Source of the DNA: Mesonia oceanica
Lineage (GTDB): Bacteria; Bacteroidota; Bacteroidia; Flavobacteriales; Flavobacteriaceae
NCBI RefSeq assembly: GCF_902499555.1
Contig: NZ_CABVMM010000008.1
Span: forward strand, 124,001-188,000
Length of the DNA stretch: 64,000 nt
Reading direction: 5' to 3'
Shown: piece by piece, positions 34,320-44,683 of the stretch
Layout of the letters: every line of letters begins with the position of its first letter
Position numbering within the stretch: position 1 is the first letter of the stretch
The notes under the pieces: generated by a model
What the model saw: only the letters and a program-made list of their open reading frames with translations
Database searches by the model: none
What the model was told of the DNA's origin: nothing
Program-made: the position numbers and the translations under genes

Positions 34320-35807
34320 TTAGTTGATTTTTCTTGTTGAGGTAGAATCTGTTGGGATAGAAGTTTTTTGTTCAGCTTCATCCTTTTTTAGTTTAAACTT
34401 GGGTTCTACGTAATTGGTAGTAGCTTTCCCTACATCAAAATAGCTTACCAGTTGTAAGCCTTTTTTATAATCAATGCTAATGGTATCGCGATCGGTGGAT
34501 TTCCCGTACTTTTCAATGATAAATGTATTATTTCCATTTTCGGTTAGTGGGACTCTCGCATAACTAATGGTTGCCGGTAAAGTTTGCCAGTTTCGGGTAT
34601 CGGCTTTTTCTGTAGCAGCACCGGCAATATCGGCTCCAACTTTTACTAGGTCTTTGGCATCTTCACCTAAAATTTCTTTGGCTAAAGCTCCTAAACTTGC
34701 ACTAGTAGCTTTTTTTGCGCCAACCCGTAAGGCAATATCTATCACTTCTCGTAACATTCTATCGTGTAACGATTGTTCGGCAATAGGAAAGAAATCTTCT
34801 ACTAATTCAAAATTTTCTTCCTTATTATTAAATTTTAATCGTGCTCCTTTGTAATAGCTTTCTCGTTGCACGTATTTAGGAATAGCAATTGAAGTAATCC
34901 CTAAATCTGTTCCTGGGGGAATAGGAATAAAAATAGAATTATTAGCATCATTTACTGCTACAAAAGCATCATCAACAACTGTAATTTGCGTTTGATCTTT
35001 TGCAGGACCTAATCCGTTTTCCCAAAAAATTACTGCTTCTGCCGGATGTTTTTCAAATTCTTTTTCAGGGATATTGAATTGACTAGCGTATTTGTTGTAT
35101 TCTTGGGTAAATCCTAATTGTTTGGAAGTTCTAAGTAAATCTTTTTTTAGTTGGTAGGGAAGTGGAACCCCGTAATAAGAATTGTTATTGTTAACGTATA
35201 ATTCTTCAGCATTTCTATAGGCAATAAAAGCATTATTAATATCGCCGGTGGCTTCGTATAAAAGACCTTGCAGAATTTGCGCAAAAGCATCTTCTGTATA
35301 TTTATTCTTGTTTTTCTTGTATTTTTGGTTGAGTTCCTGAAGTTTGATATTAATTCGTTTAGCTTCTACCAAAGCTTCATTAGGCATTCCTAATTGGAAG
35401 TAATTCAGCGCCATATAATAATGAATCATTACCTTTTCAAAGTCTTCTCCTCGGTAGGGAGCTGCCATTGGGTTGGTGAGTTTAGCAGCTACGGCTTGTC
35501 CTGCATTGGCAGTGATTCTATCATCTATTAAAATATAAGCTTCTTCAAAAAGTTGATTACTTTTTTTATAATTACCGCTCATATGTTCAACCTTACCTTT
35601 TTCCATCAAGTAAAGTAAGCGGTTTCTTTTTTTAGAAAGAAATTCATTGTCTTCAATTAAAGACGCAGCTTTATCAAAATTTCGATAGTAAACTTCATTT
35701 TGAAACTCGTAAGACCTATCATTATAAGTAATTCCGCAGGAATTCAAAGCTATAATAAGAACTCCTACGGAAATAAATTGAAACCAAAATTTGGTTGGTA
35801 TTCGCAT
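34320..35807 (-). CDS. COG3014-type TPR-like lipoprotein
   Basis: 495 residues with a lipoprotein signal (VGVLIIALNSC, Cys at the end) and a helical repeat region (about 35-230) with units such as GNYKKSNQLFEEAYILI, MIHYYMALNYFQLGMPNEAL and LLYEATGDINNAFIAYRNAEELY. The conserved C-terminal part (WENGLGPAKDQTQI and RDTISIDYKKG) matches my recollection of COG3014 proteins, which often sit beside lpoB. Probably a periplasmic-side outer-membrane lipoprotein in cell-wall assembly; the exact role is unknown. Confidence 0.7.
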   Translation of the reverse strand: MRIPTKFWFQFISVGVLIIALNSCGITYNDRSYEFQNEVYYRNFDKAASLIEDNEFLSKKRNRLLYLMEKGKVEHMSGNYKKSNQLFEEAYILIDDRITANAGQAVAAKLTNPMAAPYRGEDFEKVMIHYYMALNYFQLGMPNEALVEAKRINIKLQELNQKYKKNKNKYTEDAFAQILQGLLYEATGDINNAFIAYRNAEELYVNNNNSYYGVPLPYQLKKDLLRTSKQLGFTQEYNKYASQFNIPEKEFEKHPAEAVIFWENGLGPAKDQTQITVVDDAFVAVNDANNSIFIPIPPGTDLGITSIAIPKYVQRESYYKGARLKFNNKEENFELVEDFFPIAEQSLHDRMLREVIDIALRVGAKKATSASLGALAKEILGEDAKDLVKVGADIAGAATEKADTRNWQTLPATISYARVPLTENGNNTFIIEKYGKSTDRDTISIDYKKGLQLVSYFDVGKATTNYVEPKFKLKKDEAEQKTSIPTDSTSTRKIN

Positions 35808-35819
35808 ATATAAATTCGC

Positions 35820-36407
35820 TTAATTGACCAGCTTCTTAATTTTTTTGTCACCAATCCAAACCTTTTCATTAGTTTCTAAATTGGTAAGCTCTAAATCTAC
35901 TTGATAATAAATTGCTTTATCTTTTTTGTACTGATCTACAATAGAGTTGATGGTTCCCTGTAGCATAAAATCAGCTCCTTGTTCTAAACCAAATTTCTTC
36001 ATACTAGAAGCTGAAGAGTAGTTTTGTTGGTCGGCGCGTTCTGCTCTAATTTCTTCGCGCATCGCTCCGGCCTGTACCAAACGCATTCTACTGCTGTTGA
36101 TAATAGCTTTTTCAATGTCTTTAGAAAAAGTTTCAGTAGGAATATGTTCGTGAGATTTGTTGGTAATCATTCCTACAATAATCACGGGAACTTCTCCACC
36201 GTTTTGTGAGGTATAAGTGTTGTACCATGGATGAGCCATCATTTCACTGGTAATTTCTTCAGCGGTGAGACGCGAGTCGGTATCGTTCCATCTTCCGCTA
36301 ATATCGGTGACGGTATCTTCACTCACACGGGTAACTTTAGGCCCGCAACTTACAATAGCGAAAGAGAAAAGAACTAAAAAAGCATAAAGCGAAAAAGATT
36401 TTTTCAT
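35820..36407 (-). CDS. lpoB: LpoB-like penicillin-binding protein activator lipoprotein
   Basis: 195 residues with a lipoprotein signal (LVLFSFAIVSCG). The body follows the LpoB/CsgG-like fold: DTVTDISGRWNDTDSRL, PVIIVGMITNKSHEHIPTETF, IEKAIINSSRMRLVQAG, GADFMLQGTINSIVDQ and VDLELTNLETNEKVWIGDKKIKK. In E. coli LpoB activates PBP1B from the outer membrane; here the likely client would be a class A PBP such as the one at 9-11 kb, which is inference. First gene of a three-gene operon. Confidence 0.8.
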   Translation of the reverse strand: MKKSFSLYAFLVLFSFAIVSCGPKVTRVSEDTVTDISGRWNDTDSRLTAEEITSEMMAHPWYNTYTSQNGGEVPVIIVGMITNKSHEHIPTETFSKDIEKAIINSSRMRLVQAGAMREEIRAERADQQNYSSASSMKKFGLEQGADFMLQGTINSIVDQYKKDKAIYYQVDLELTNLETNEKVWIGDKKIKKLVN

Positions 36408-36586
36408 AATAAATAAATTATAGTTTTTACCGTTCTAAAATAGGTAATAAATTATAAAGTTATTGAGATTATTATTTTTTTTAGTTTTTTGATAGCTAGT
36501 ATTTTAAATGATTTAGCTGTATAAATGCGATTTTTTCTGAATCTAATTTGTACTATATTTATGCCATTTCTATAAAATTGAATTGA

Positions 36587-38443
36587 ATGAAAACCTACTT
36601 GAAGTATTTCTCCCTACTATTTTTTACATTTTTAAGCTTTCAACTAATAGCCCAAAACGATTATAAAGTTGAAGATTATTACACGAAAAAAGAAGTTGAC
36701 ATTGAGATGCGCGATGGTATAAAATTGCATACCACGATTTATTCGCCAAAAGATCTTTCTCAAGAATATCCAATTATTATGCAACGAACACCATACAGCT
36801 CTAGACCCTATGGTGAAGGCGAATTTCGTTCTAAAATTGGACCCAATGAATTTCTGATGAAAGAAGGAAACATCATTGTGTATCAAGATGTTCGCGGACG
36901 CTGGATGAGCGAAGGAGATTATGACAATATGCGTCCTTATATTCCGAATAAAAAAGGAAAAGAAATTGATGAAGCGAGTGATACCTATGATACCATTGAA
37001 TGGTTGGTGAACATTGTTGAAAATAACAATGGTAATGTAGGAACTTGGGGAATTTCTTATCCCGGCTTTTACACCTCTTACTCATTGCTATCGGGACATC
37101 CGGCTTTGAAAGCCGCTTCGCCACAAGCCAGTATTGCCGATTTCTTTTTTGATGATTTTCACCATAATGGAGCTTATCTACTCAGCTATTTTATGGCAAC
37201 TGCTTTGTTTGGAAATCAAACTGAAGGCCCCACGACTAAGGCTTGGTATACTTTTCCAAAACTTCCCAGTGAAGATCAGTACCAATTCTTTTTAGATCAT
37301 ACGCCTATTAGTCAGTTAGATCAATATTATCCCGATAATTTTTTCTGGAATCAGTTAAGAGATAATCCGGTTTACGATAAGTTTTGGCAAGATCGGGGAC
37401 TTATTCAGCATTTAAAAGACGCAAAAATTAAAACAGCTGTGATGTATGTGGGAGGATTTTTTGATGCCGAAGATTTATATGGTCCGTTTCAAAGTTATAA
37501 AGCTATTGAAGAAAACAGCGATAATTACAATACCATTGTTTATGGACCTTGGAGCCACGGCGATTGGGCAAGAACTTCGAAGCGTCAAGCTGTAGGGAAT
37601 ATTTATTTTGGTGATGATATTTCTGAAAATTATCAAAGAGATGTAGAAACCGTATTCTTTAATTACTTTTTAAAAGAAGAAGGAAAACCTAAAAACTCTC
37701 CATTACCTGAAGCAAAGATGTTTGACACCGGTAGTCATGAATGGACATCATTTGAAGCTTGGCCACCAAAAGCTACTAAGAAAAAAGCTTACTATTTAGG
37801 GGAAAACCAAAAACTAAAATCGCTTCCCAATAAGTCATTTGAGAATACCTTTATTAGTGATCCTAAAAAACCGGTGCCTTATTCAGAAGATATAAAAATT
37901 GTGTTTACACCTAGAAAATACATGAGTGACGATCAACGCTTTGCCGCTCGAAGACCCGATGTATTGGTTTTTGAAACGGAAGTTTTAAAAGAAGACCTCA
38001 CGATGGTTGGAGAAATAGAAGCAAAATTAAAGGTTGCCACTAGCGGAACTGATGCCGATTGGATAGTGAAAGTGATCGATGTTTATCCGAGTGATGCTGA
38101 AGGAACAGAAGAAATGCAAGATCATTTAAAAATGTCTAATTACCATATGATGGTACGTAGTGAAGTTATGCCGGCAAGATTTAGAAACGGCTTTGAAAAA
38201 GCCGAAGCTAGCGTTCCCAACCAAAAAACCGATATAGACTTTATTTTACAAGGGATTTATCATACTTTTAAAAAAGGACATAAAATTCAAGTGCAAGTGC
38301 AAAGTACTTGGTTTCCTTTAATTAATTTGAATCCGCAAACCTTTGTGCCGAATATTTTTAAAGCTGAAAAAGCCGATTACAAAAAACAAACCCATACCGT
38401 TTATGGTGATTCTTCCATAGAATTTATGGTATTGGAAAAATAA
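36587..38443 (+). CDS. CocE/NonD family (S15-type) exported hydrolase
   Basis: 618 residues with a signal peptide (LLFFTFLSFQLIAQ), an alpha/beta-hydrolase domain with nucleophile Ser157 in GTWGISYPG and the S15 N-terminal motif MRDGIKLHTTIYSP, and the C-terminal jelly-roll (X-Pro dipeptidyl-peptidase C-terminal) domain from about residue 390. Relatives hydrolyse acyl or peptide bonds (cocaine esterase, glutaryl-acylase, Xaa-Pro peptidase). Substrate unknown. It precedes the DUF885 peptidase-like gene by 6 nt, hinting at shared peptide or ester scavenging. Confidence 0.85.
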   Translation: MKTYLKYFSLLFFTFLSFQLIAQNDYKVEDYYTKKEVDIEMRDGIKLHTTIYSPKDLSQEYPIIMQRTPYSSRPYGEGEFRSKIGPNEFLMKEGNIIVYQDVRGRWMSEGDYDNMRPYIPNKKGKEIDEASDTYDTIEWLVNIVENNNGNVGTWGISYPGFYTSYSLLSGHPALKAASPQASIADFFFDDFHHNGAYLLSYFMATALFGNQTEGPTTKAWYTFPKLPSEDQYQFFLDHTPISQLDQYYPDNFFWNQLRDNPVYDKFWQDRGLIQHLKDAKIKTAVMYVGGFFDAEDLYGPFQSYKAIEENSDNYNTIVYGPWSHGDWARTSKRQAVGNIYFGDDISENYQRDVETVFFNYFLKEEGKPKNSPLPEAKMFDTGSHEWTSFEAWPPKATKKKAYYLGENQKLKSLPNKSFENTFISDPKKPVPYSEDIKIVFTPRKYMSDDQRFAARRPDVLVFETEVLKEDLTMVGEIEAKLKVATSGTDADWIVKVIDVYPSDAEGTEEMQDHLKMSNYHMMVRSEVMPARFRNGFEKAEASVPNQKTDIDFILQGIYHTFKKGHKIQVQVQSTWFPLINLNPQTFVPNIFKAEKADYKKQTHTVYGDSSIEFMVLEK

Positions 38444-38449
38444 GAAAAA

Positions 38450-40288
38450 ATGAAAATAAATTTCCCTACAATAGCAATCGTTGTCTTTTTAGGCCTGCTC
38501 GTTTCTTGTAAAGAAAAAACTAAAAAGAGTGAAATGGATGTTTCTGAAATAGAACATGAATCAAAGCAATTACAAGCTTTTTTTGATAAAACTTATCAAG
38601 AAGATTTATCCAATTCTCCAATGATGCAAACCCAAATTGGTTTAAAAACCGATTATGGGAAATGGGATGATTTTTCACATACCAAATATCCAAAAGATTT
38701 AGAACGTTCAAAAGCTAGGTTAGCTTACCTAAAAGATAGTATTAATGTAAATGCTCTTTCAAAATCTGATAGGTTAAGCTATCGTTTGATGCGAAAAAAA
38801 CTTGAGAATGAAGTAGAAGATTATAAATTTCGGTTTTATAACTATCCCATTAATCAAATGAGTGGAATTCATACTTCCATTCCGGCATTTTTAATCAATC
38901 AACATCGAATTGATTCTGTAGCCGATGCAGAAGCTTATGTGAAACGTTTGCAAGGAATACAAAAGGTTTTTGAAGATGTGATCAAGACCATGCAAATCCG
39001 TGAAAAAAACGGAATATTGCCTCCAAAATTTGTATTCGTCAAAACAATAGAAGATTCAAAAAATGTTCTTACAGGCAAGCCTTTTAGTGATTCTAAAGAA
39101 AATAGTGTGTTGCTTCAAGATTTTTCAGATAAAGTAAACCAACTTCAAATCACCAAGCAGCAAAAGAAAGAGTTGATTAAAAAAGCCAAGAAAGCTTTAG
39201 TGGACCATGTGAAGCCAGCGTATCAAAAAATGATTGAAACCCTACAAGATGAAGCACAACGGGCGACTACAGACAATGGCGTTTGGAAGTTTCCAAAAGG
39301 CAAAGAATATTATCAAAATCAATTAAATAGATATACAACCACGCATCTTTCTGCAGAAGAGATTCATAAAATAGGTTTGAAGGATGTAGATCGGATTCAC
39401 CAAGAAATGAAATCGATTATGAAAGAGGTGGGCTTTGAGGGCTCATTACAGGATTTCTTTAAGTTTATGAAAGAAGATCCAAGGTTTTACTATGAGCAGA
39501 ATGAAAAAGGAAAAGCAGCCTATCTCCAAAAGGCAAAAGCGATTATTGATGAAATGCGCTCTAGGCTAGATGAACTTTTTCTTACGCTGCCTAAAGCTAA
39601 ATTAAAAGTAAAACCCGTAGAAGCTTTTCGGGAGAAAAGTGCAGGAATTGCTTTTTATGAACGTCCTGCTTTAGACGGTTCACGACCCGGAATTTATTAT
39701 GTGAACCTATATGATATGAAAGCAGTTTCTAAATATCAAATGGAAGCCTTGGCTTATCATGAAGGGATTCCCGGACATCATATGCAAATTGCCATTGCTC
39801 AGGAATTAGATAGTTTACCTGAGTTTAGAAAACATTTGTTCTACGGAGCTTACATTGAAGGTTGGGGATTATATAGCGAGTTATTACCAAAAGAGATTGG
39901 CTATTACAAAGATCCGTATTCAGATTTTGGAAGATTAACCGCTGAATTATGGCGTGCATGTAGATTGGTGGTTGATACCGGGATTCACGCTAAAAAATGG
40001 ACACGCGAACAAGCGATTCAGTACTATAAAGATAATACACCAAATGCTGAAAGTGATTGTATTAAAATGGTTGATCGTCATATTGTGCTGCCAGGACAAG
40101 CTACTTCTTATAAGATAGGAATGATCAAGATTTTAAGTTTACGTGCCAAAGCAAAAAAAGCTTTAGGTGAAGATTTTGATGTTCGTGAATTTCACGATGT
40201 AATTTTAACCAATGGTGTAGTGCCGTTGGATGTTTTGGAAGATTTGGTTAACGACTATATTGAAAGCAAGAAAGCTTCTGCAGCTTAA
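38450..40288 (+). CDS. DUF885 family lipoprotein, putative zinc metallopeptidase
   Basis: 612 residues with a lipoprotein signal (VVFLGLLVSC, Cys20). The mostly helical body has the zinc motif HEGIPGHH (437-444) followed by the YIEGWGLYSE glutamate segment (about 460-470), typical of DUF885 proteins, which resemble M32-like gluzincins. It would act in the periplasm or on the surface as a carboxypeptidase-like enzyme, which is inference. Likely cotranscribed with the preceding S15-type hydrolase; terminator follows. Confidence 0.85.
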   Translation: MKINFPTIAIVVFLGLLVSCKEKTKKSEMDVSEIEHESKQLQAFFDKTYQEDLSNSPMMQTQIGLKTDYGKWDDFSHTKYPKDLERSKARLAYLKDSINVNALSKSDRLSYRLMRKKLENEVEDYKFRFYNYPINQMSGIHTSIPAFLINQHRIDSVADAEAYVKRLQGIQKVFEDVIKTMQIREKNGILPPKFVFVKTIEDSKNVLTGKPFSDSKENSVLLQDFSDKVNQLQITKQQKKELIKKAKKALVDHVKPAYQKMIETLQDEAQRATTDNGVWKFPKGKEYYQNQLNRYTTTHLSAEEIHKIGLKDVDRIHQEMKSIMKEVGFEGSLQDFFKFMKEDPRFYYEQNEKGKAAYLQKAKAIIDEMRSRLDELFLTLPKAKLKVKPVEAFREKSAGIAFYERPALDGSRPGIYYVNLYDMKAVSKYQMEALAYHEGIPGHHMQIAIAQELDSLPEFRKHLFYGAYIEGWGLYSELLPKEIGYYKDPYSDFGRLTAELWRACRLVVDTGIHAKKWTREQAIQYYKDNTPNAESDCIKMVDRHIVLPGQATSYKIGMIKILSLRAKAKKALGEDFDVREFHDVILTNGVVPLDVLEDLVNDYIESKKASAA

Positions 40289-40311
40289 TATTTTCAAATC
40301 ATTTATAAAGA

Positions 40312-40347
40312 AAAAAGGAGAAGTTATCTATCTAACTTCTCCTTTTT
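40312..40347. terminator. Bidirectional terminator between the DUF885 gene and the amylase operon end
   Basis: A 15-bp perfect stem (AAAAAGGAGAAGTTA and complement) with a 6-nt loop. It closes both the rightward DUF885 operon and the leftward starch operon. Confidence 0.9.
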
Positions 40348-40394
40348 GGTTTGATAATATAGTGAATTTAGGTGATCACTAATTTTTTCAATTC

Positions 40395-41765
40395 TTATTT
40401 GGTAGACCAAATACTGTAAGAATGTGGTGGGGCTTGAAGTTTTACCCAACCATCAGCTTGTGTATAAGGTTCCCAGTTTGATTTTCCTGTAAAATCTTTA
40501 ATTTGACTATTGTACCAATTGGTAGATACCCAACGTTCTTGCCAATTATCACTATTATTGAGGTAAACTATTAAACCGGGATTACCGTTTCTACGAGCAA
40601 TATATTCATCTTGATCTGCATGCAGAATATTAGTAGTACCACTTGCTTTGTTATTATGGATCCAGATTAAATTGTTTAACTGGTTTTTATCAAGCCATTG
40701 TTCGTAATCTTGATAAAATATACAAGGATAGCCCTCGTGGGTCAAAATATAGGCATAAGCCAACATTTTACCATTGTAAATTTCATTGGTATCGTGATTA
40801 CTAACAAAAGTTACTGCCCTCATAGGATTTCGTTTCCATAACATATCGTCTTGTAAACGAGTAAGGTCATTCCCGTCAAAAGCATCTTTCATTCGGTAAT
40901 AACAAGCAAAATCAAAAGCCGATGCTTGCGCATTGTTTGTCCAATTTTCTAAAAGATCGACATTCGAATCCCAATACTCGCCAACGGCAAAACCTCCAAC
41001 TTCATTTACCCAGGCATTGACCACCCAAGGTTCATAGCCTTTTACATAGTCAAAACGCCAGCCATCAACTCCTAAGGTATTTTTGTAATATTTAGCTACT
41101 GAATTAGATTGTTTCCATAACCAGTCTTGTACATAACTTTTGTCGTGGCATAAATCTGGATAACCTCCAAACGCTCCACTATCGTTAGAATGGGTATCAT
41201 TAGGATGAAAATCTGTTGCCGATCTGTAGAACATTCCTGAAGCAGGATTAAAGTCTGTATAAGTATCTGTTCCTGTATAAACATTACTTTCTTGATCACC
41301 ACCACTGTTATGATTAATGACAATATCGGCAATCACAGCTAAGTTTTGGTTGTGGGCATTTTGAATGAGTGATTCCAATTCTTGTCTTGATCCAAATCTT
41401 GTTTCTACAGATCCCATTTGATTATATTCTCCAAAATCAAAGTAATCGAACGGGTCATATCCCATAGAAAAAGGACCATTTTGAGCTTTTGAAACGGGTG
41501 GTAACCAAATCGCATCTATACCGGCATTACTCCAGTCTTGTACTTTGGTAGATACAGTGTTCCACCAAGTACCACCGGCAGGAACGTCCCAATAGAAAGC
41601 TTGCATCATTACTTTAGAACCTGTGCTTGTGGTTAATGATAAACTTGTTGCTTGGGTTTGATTATTTTTTTCTGCTGATGAACTATCAAAATCATCAGTA
41701 GTACAACTTGCATAAAGAGCAAGTAGTCCCATTAATAAAAATTTGTTCAATTTTTTCATAATCAT
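40395..41765 (-). CDS. GH13 alpha-amylase lipoprotein
   Basis: 456 residues (454 if the second Met, giving MKKLNKFLLMG, is used). Lipobox LALYASC with Cys21 anchors it to the membrane, probably the cell surface. The (beta/alpha)8 domain has nucleophile Asp239 (GWRFDYVKGY), acid/base Glu263 (VGEYWDSN) and Asp325 (VSNHDTNE), and ADIVINHNSGG for calcium. The MMQAFYWD start and short length resemble plant/archaeal-type alpha-amylases. It would cut starch internally for import by the SusCD system. Last gene of the leftward operon. Confidence 0.92.
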   Translation of the reverse strand: MIMKKLNKFLLMGLLALYASCTTDDFDSSSAEKNNQTQATSLSLTTSTGSKVMMQAFYWDVPAGGTWWNTVSTKVQDWSNAGIDAIWLPPVSKAQNGPFSMGYDPFDYFDFGEYNQMGSVETRFGSRQELESLIQNAHNQNLAVIADIVINHNSGGDQESNVYTGTDTYTDFNPASGMFYRSATDFHPNDTHSNDSGAFGGYPDLCHDKSYVQDWLWKQSNSVAKYYKNTLGVDGWRFDYVKGYEPWVVNAWVNEVGGFAVGEYWDSNVDLLENWTNNAQASAFDFACYYRMKDAFDGNDLTRLQDDMLWKRNPMRAVTFVSNHDTNEIYNGKMLAYAYILTHEGYPCIFYQDYEQWLDKNQLNNLIWIHNNKASGTTNILHADQDEYIARRNGNPGLIVYLNNSDNWQERWVSTNWYNSQIKDFTGKSNWEPYTQADGWVKLQAPPHSYSIWSTK

Positions 41766-41797
41766 TAAGTTTTAAAAATTAAAAAGGAGAGTAAATT

Positions 41798-41831
41798 AAA
41801 AGGAGAAGCTTTTTCAGTAACTTCTCCTTTT
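41798..41831 (-). terminator. Hairpin between the two leftward amylase genes
   Basis: AAAAGGAGAAG and CTTCTCCTTTT form an 11-bp stem followed by AATTT on the minus strand. It uses the same AAAAGGAGAAG stem sequence as the operon-end terminator. It probably attenuates rather than ends transcription. Confidence 0.65.
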
Positions 41832-41851
41832 ATTGGTTAATATTTTTAGAC

Positions 41852-44659
41852 TTAGTTCACTATTAATTTCTTCTGAATTCTATCTCCATTTTGTTCTAAT
41901 TGAAGAAGGTAAATTCCTTTAGTGAAACTTGAAACATTAATCGCTTGGTTAGGGCGAATGTTTTCTTTTACCAGAATTTGCTTTCCGGTAAGGTCATAAA
42001 TTTTTATGCTATCTACTTGTTCAGATAAATAGATGTTTTCGCTAGTTGGGTTAGGGTAGAGGCTAATGGTAGAAGTTTTAAAAACTTCATTATTTAAATT
42101 AGCTTCTTCATTTCCGTAGATAAAATATTCACCAGGAGCTAAAGCAATAGTAGCGTTTACATCGCTTACTTGGTAAGTATTATTATTCATTAAATTATAC
42201 CAAGTTCCTGTTTCTTGAAATGCTGGATCAATACTTTGTGTAGTAACTCCAAAATTACCAATAATGGTTACATATTTTATTTCATTTCCGGTGGCATTGG
42301 GATTTTCTAAGTGAATGGATTTTAATCCGTTACTGTTGTCAACATTCATTTCAATACTTCCGGTTGCAAAGATTTCATTTCCTTTTTTCAAGGCAATCAT
42401 TTGTGCATAGGCATCGTATAAATCGGTACGATCGGTTTCGTTTAAGAAGTCCCAACCATCTGGTTTTTCAGAAAGTTTGCAACTGTCGTCGTTTGGAATG
42501 GTGCCGTCTGAACAAGCGAAGATACTGGTATCGTAACCTAATTCTCCAAATTGCCAGATCATTTTAGGACCTGGAACGGTAAAGAAAAAAGCGCCTGCAG
42601 TTTCCATGCGATCTAAAGCGGTAGAAAGATTGGTAACATCATAAGAACCACTAGAATTTCCGTAAGCTAAGTTTTTAAACATCAAGCGTTCTTCATCATG
42701 GCTTTCCATATAACCTACGTTTCTAGGTGTTGGAATTCCGATATTTTCATAAGAAATGTCAGAGAAATTTGAGTTAGCGTTCCAGCCCATGGTTGCCTCA
42801 TTATAGTTATAATTCAGCTTGTTCCAGAACATAATTCCTTTTCCTTCATCTAGACGATAATTGGCCCATTCTATTTCTTCATTTCTAGAAGAACCACTTC
42901 CTAAGTGTTCAAAAACAATATAAAAGTCTGAATCTGCTGCCCATTGGGTATCGGCATAATCTTTTAAAACTTGTACACGATCGGCTTGATAACTATTGGT
43001 ACAAGTTTCATTACCACTACAGTTTTGGGTAAATCCTTTTGTTAAATCCCAACGGTAACCATCAATGTGAAATTCTTCAATCCAATATTCTAAGGTTTTA
43101 TTCACATAATTTTGTGTAGCGATAGACTGATGATTAAAGTCGTTAAAAACACTATAGGTATGTGTTGCGGAAACATTAAAATATGGAGAATCTGCAGCAA
43201 CGATACCTCCGGTACAACCATTACAATCGTTATACATTCTATAAAGTGGGTTTTGACCTGTTGCGTGATTATAAACCACATCAAGAATTACTGCAATATC
43301 ACGTGCATGGCATTCATCTATAAATTCTTTAAGCATTTCAGGACTTCCGTAATATTTATCTAAAGCCATATGAAATGCAGGATTATACCCCCAACTTAGG
43401 TTCCCATCAAATTCTGAAACTGGCATTAGTTCGATGGCGTTTACTCCTAAGCCTTCTAGATAATCTAACCTGTTTTTTACAGCATCGAAGTTTTGAACGT
43501 CATCAAAATCACGGATTAAAATTTCGTAGATCACCAAATCTTCTTTTGCCGGTGGTGTAAAACCTGTGTTTTCCCAAGTATAGGAAGGAGCATTTCTTCT
43601 AATCCATGAAATAGCTTCGGTTGTCATTCCTGTAGGATAAGCCGGAATATTATCAAATGTATCTGGCGAAATAAATGGATCGTCATATGGGGATAAAATT
43701 AAAGTAGAATAGGGGTCTGCTACATTAATCTCACCATCTATTAAATATTGAAATAAAACATCATCTCCGGTTTGGTCTAAATTATTTAAGGTAATCCAAT
43801 ATTTTTCTTGAGCAGCATCGTAATTCATTAAATAATCACTGTTGATGTTCCAATTATTGAAATTACCAATAACGTGAACAAAATCTTTGTTGGGTGCATA
43901 AAGCACTAAAGTAGCTGTGTTCGGGTTATTTGGATCGAAGTTAATCCCATCTTCCATTCCTGCAGGAACGGCCATTTGCGTTGGATTTGGAGTAACAATT
44001 CCTTGAAAAGTTGCAGAAAGACTATTAGAAGAAGCTGTCTCTGTAGCGATTAATTCAAAGTTAGTATCTTGGTTTAGAGTATAGTTGTAGGTATAATTTT
44101 GAATATTGTTTTGAATATCTACACTATTTCCATTTGCCAATAATTCAAAATTGGCATTTACCGTTGTTGAAGCTTCTATTGTTAATGTGTTTCCACTATC
44201 TAAAATAGTTACTTGATTTGTTGGATTGTTTAAATTAAATTGAAAAACACCAACTTCAACATAATGATCTTGTGTTTTTTTGTCGCCACTACCATCTTTC
44301 GCTTTGGCTAACATTCCAATACTTCCGATATTAGAAGTGCCATAAAGATCTTGTGGGATAAAAGTAAATGAGTAAGTACCGTTACCATTATCGGTAAATT
44401 TCTGGGCTTCATCAGAGTTTCCCCAACTTCCATTGGTGGGTGAATCTTGAGAGTTTTCATCGTTAAGATCGTAAAACCAAGTCCACAGGTATAAATCTGA
44501 AACACCCCATTGTGATAAATCGATATTAGAAACGGTAATGGTTACCTGATCATCTGGATTAAACTGTTCAGGGGTTAGTGTAAACGTAGCATTTTGTTGC
44601 TGAGCGAAAGCTATACTTGTGAACAATAGCAAAGCAAGCCAAAGTATTTTGTTTTTCAT
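41852..44659 (-). CDS. Secreted multidomain GH13 alpha-amylase with T9SS sorting domain
   Basis: 935 residues: signal peptide (1-19), an N-terminal starch-binding-like region (25-220), an E-set/CBM48-like domain with FVHVIGNFNNWN (260-272), the GH13 catalytic domain with Asp538 (DGYRWDLTKGF), Glu584 (IVFEHLGSGS) and Asp655 (MESHDEERL), then a type-A type IX secretion domain (about 863-935: SLYPNPTSENIYL, KIYDLTGKQI, GIYLLQLEQNG, KKLIVN). Thus it is exported by T9SS and attached to or released from the cell surface, where it cleaves starch or glycogen. Follows susE after an attenuator-like hairpin. Confidence 0.93.
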   Translation of the reverse strand: MKNKILWLALLLFTSIAFAQQQNATFTLTPEQFNPDDQVTITVSNIDLSQWGVSDLYLWTWFYDLNDENSQDSPTNGSWGNSDEAQKFTDNGNGTYSFTFIPQDLYGTSNIGSIGMLAKAKDGSGDKKTQDHYVEVGVFQFNLNNPTNQVTILDSGNTLTIEASTTVNANFELLANGNSVDIQNNIQNYTYNYTLNQDTNFELIATETASSNSLSATFQGIVTPNPTQMAVPAGMEDGINFDPNNPNTATLVLYAPNKDFVHVIGNFNNWNINSDYLMNYDAAQEKYWITLNNLDQTGDDVLFQYLIDGEINVADPYSTLILSPYDDPFISPDTFDNIPAYPTGMTTEAISWIRRNAPSYTWENTGFTPPAKEDLVIYEILIRDFDDVQNFDAVKNRLDYLEGLGVNAIELMPVSEFDGNLSWGYNPAFHMALDKYYGSPEMLKEFIDECHARDIAVILDVVYNHATGQNPLYRMYNDCNGCTGGIVAADSPYFNVSATHTYSVFNDFNHQSIATQNYVNKTLEYWIEEFHIDGYRWDLTKGFTQNCSGNETCTNSYQADRVQVLKDYADTQWAADSDFYIVFEHLGSGSSRNEEIEWANYRLDEGKGIMFWNKLNYNYNEATMGWNANSNFSDISYENIGIPTPRNVGYMESHDEERLMFKNLAYGNSSGSYDVTNLSTALDRMETAGAFFFTVPGPKMIWQFGELGYDTSIFACSDGTIPNDDSCKLSEKPDGWDFLNETDRTDLYDAYAQMIALKKGNEIFATGSIEMNVDNSNGLKSIHLENPNATGNEIKYVTIIGNFGVTTQSIDPAFQETGTWYNLMNNNTYQVSDVNATIALAPGEYFIYGNEEANLNNEVFKTSTISLYPNPTSENIYLSEQVDSIKIYDLTGKQILVKENIRPNQAINVSSFTKGIYLLQLEQNGDRIQKKLIVN

Positions 44660-44683
44660 TTTTAATAATTTTATTTTAAAAAA

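Noticed and set aside
42364..43560. Several plus-strand frames inside the secreted amylase gene
   Set aside because: Short antisense shadows without family signatures.
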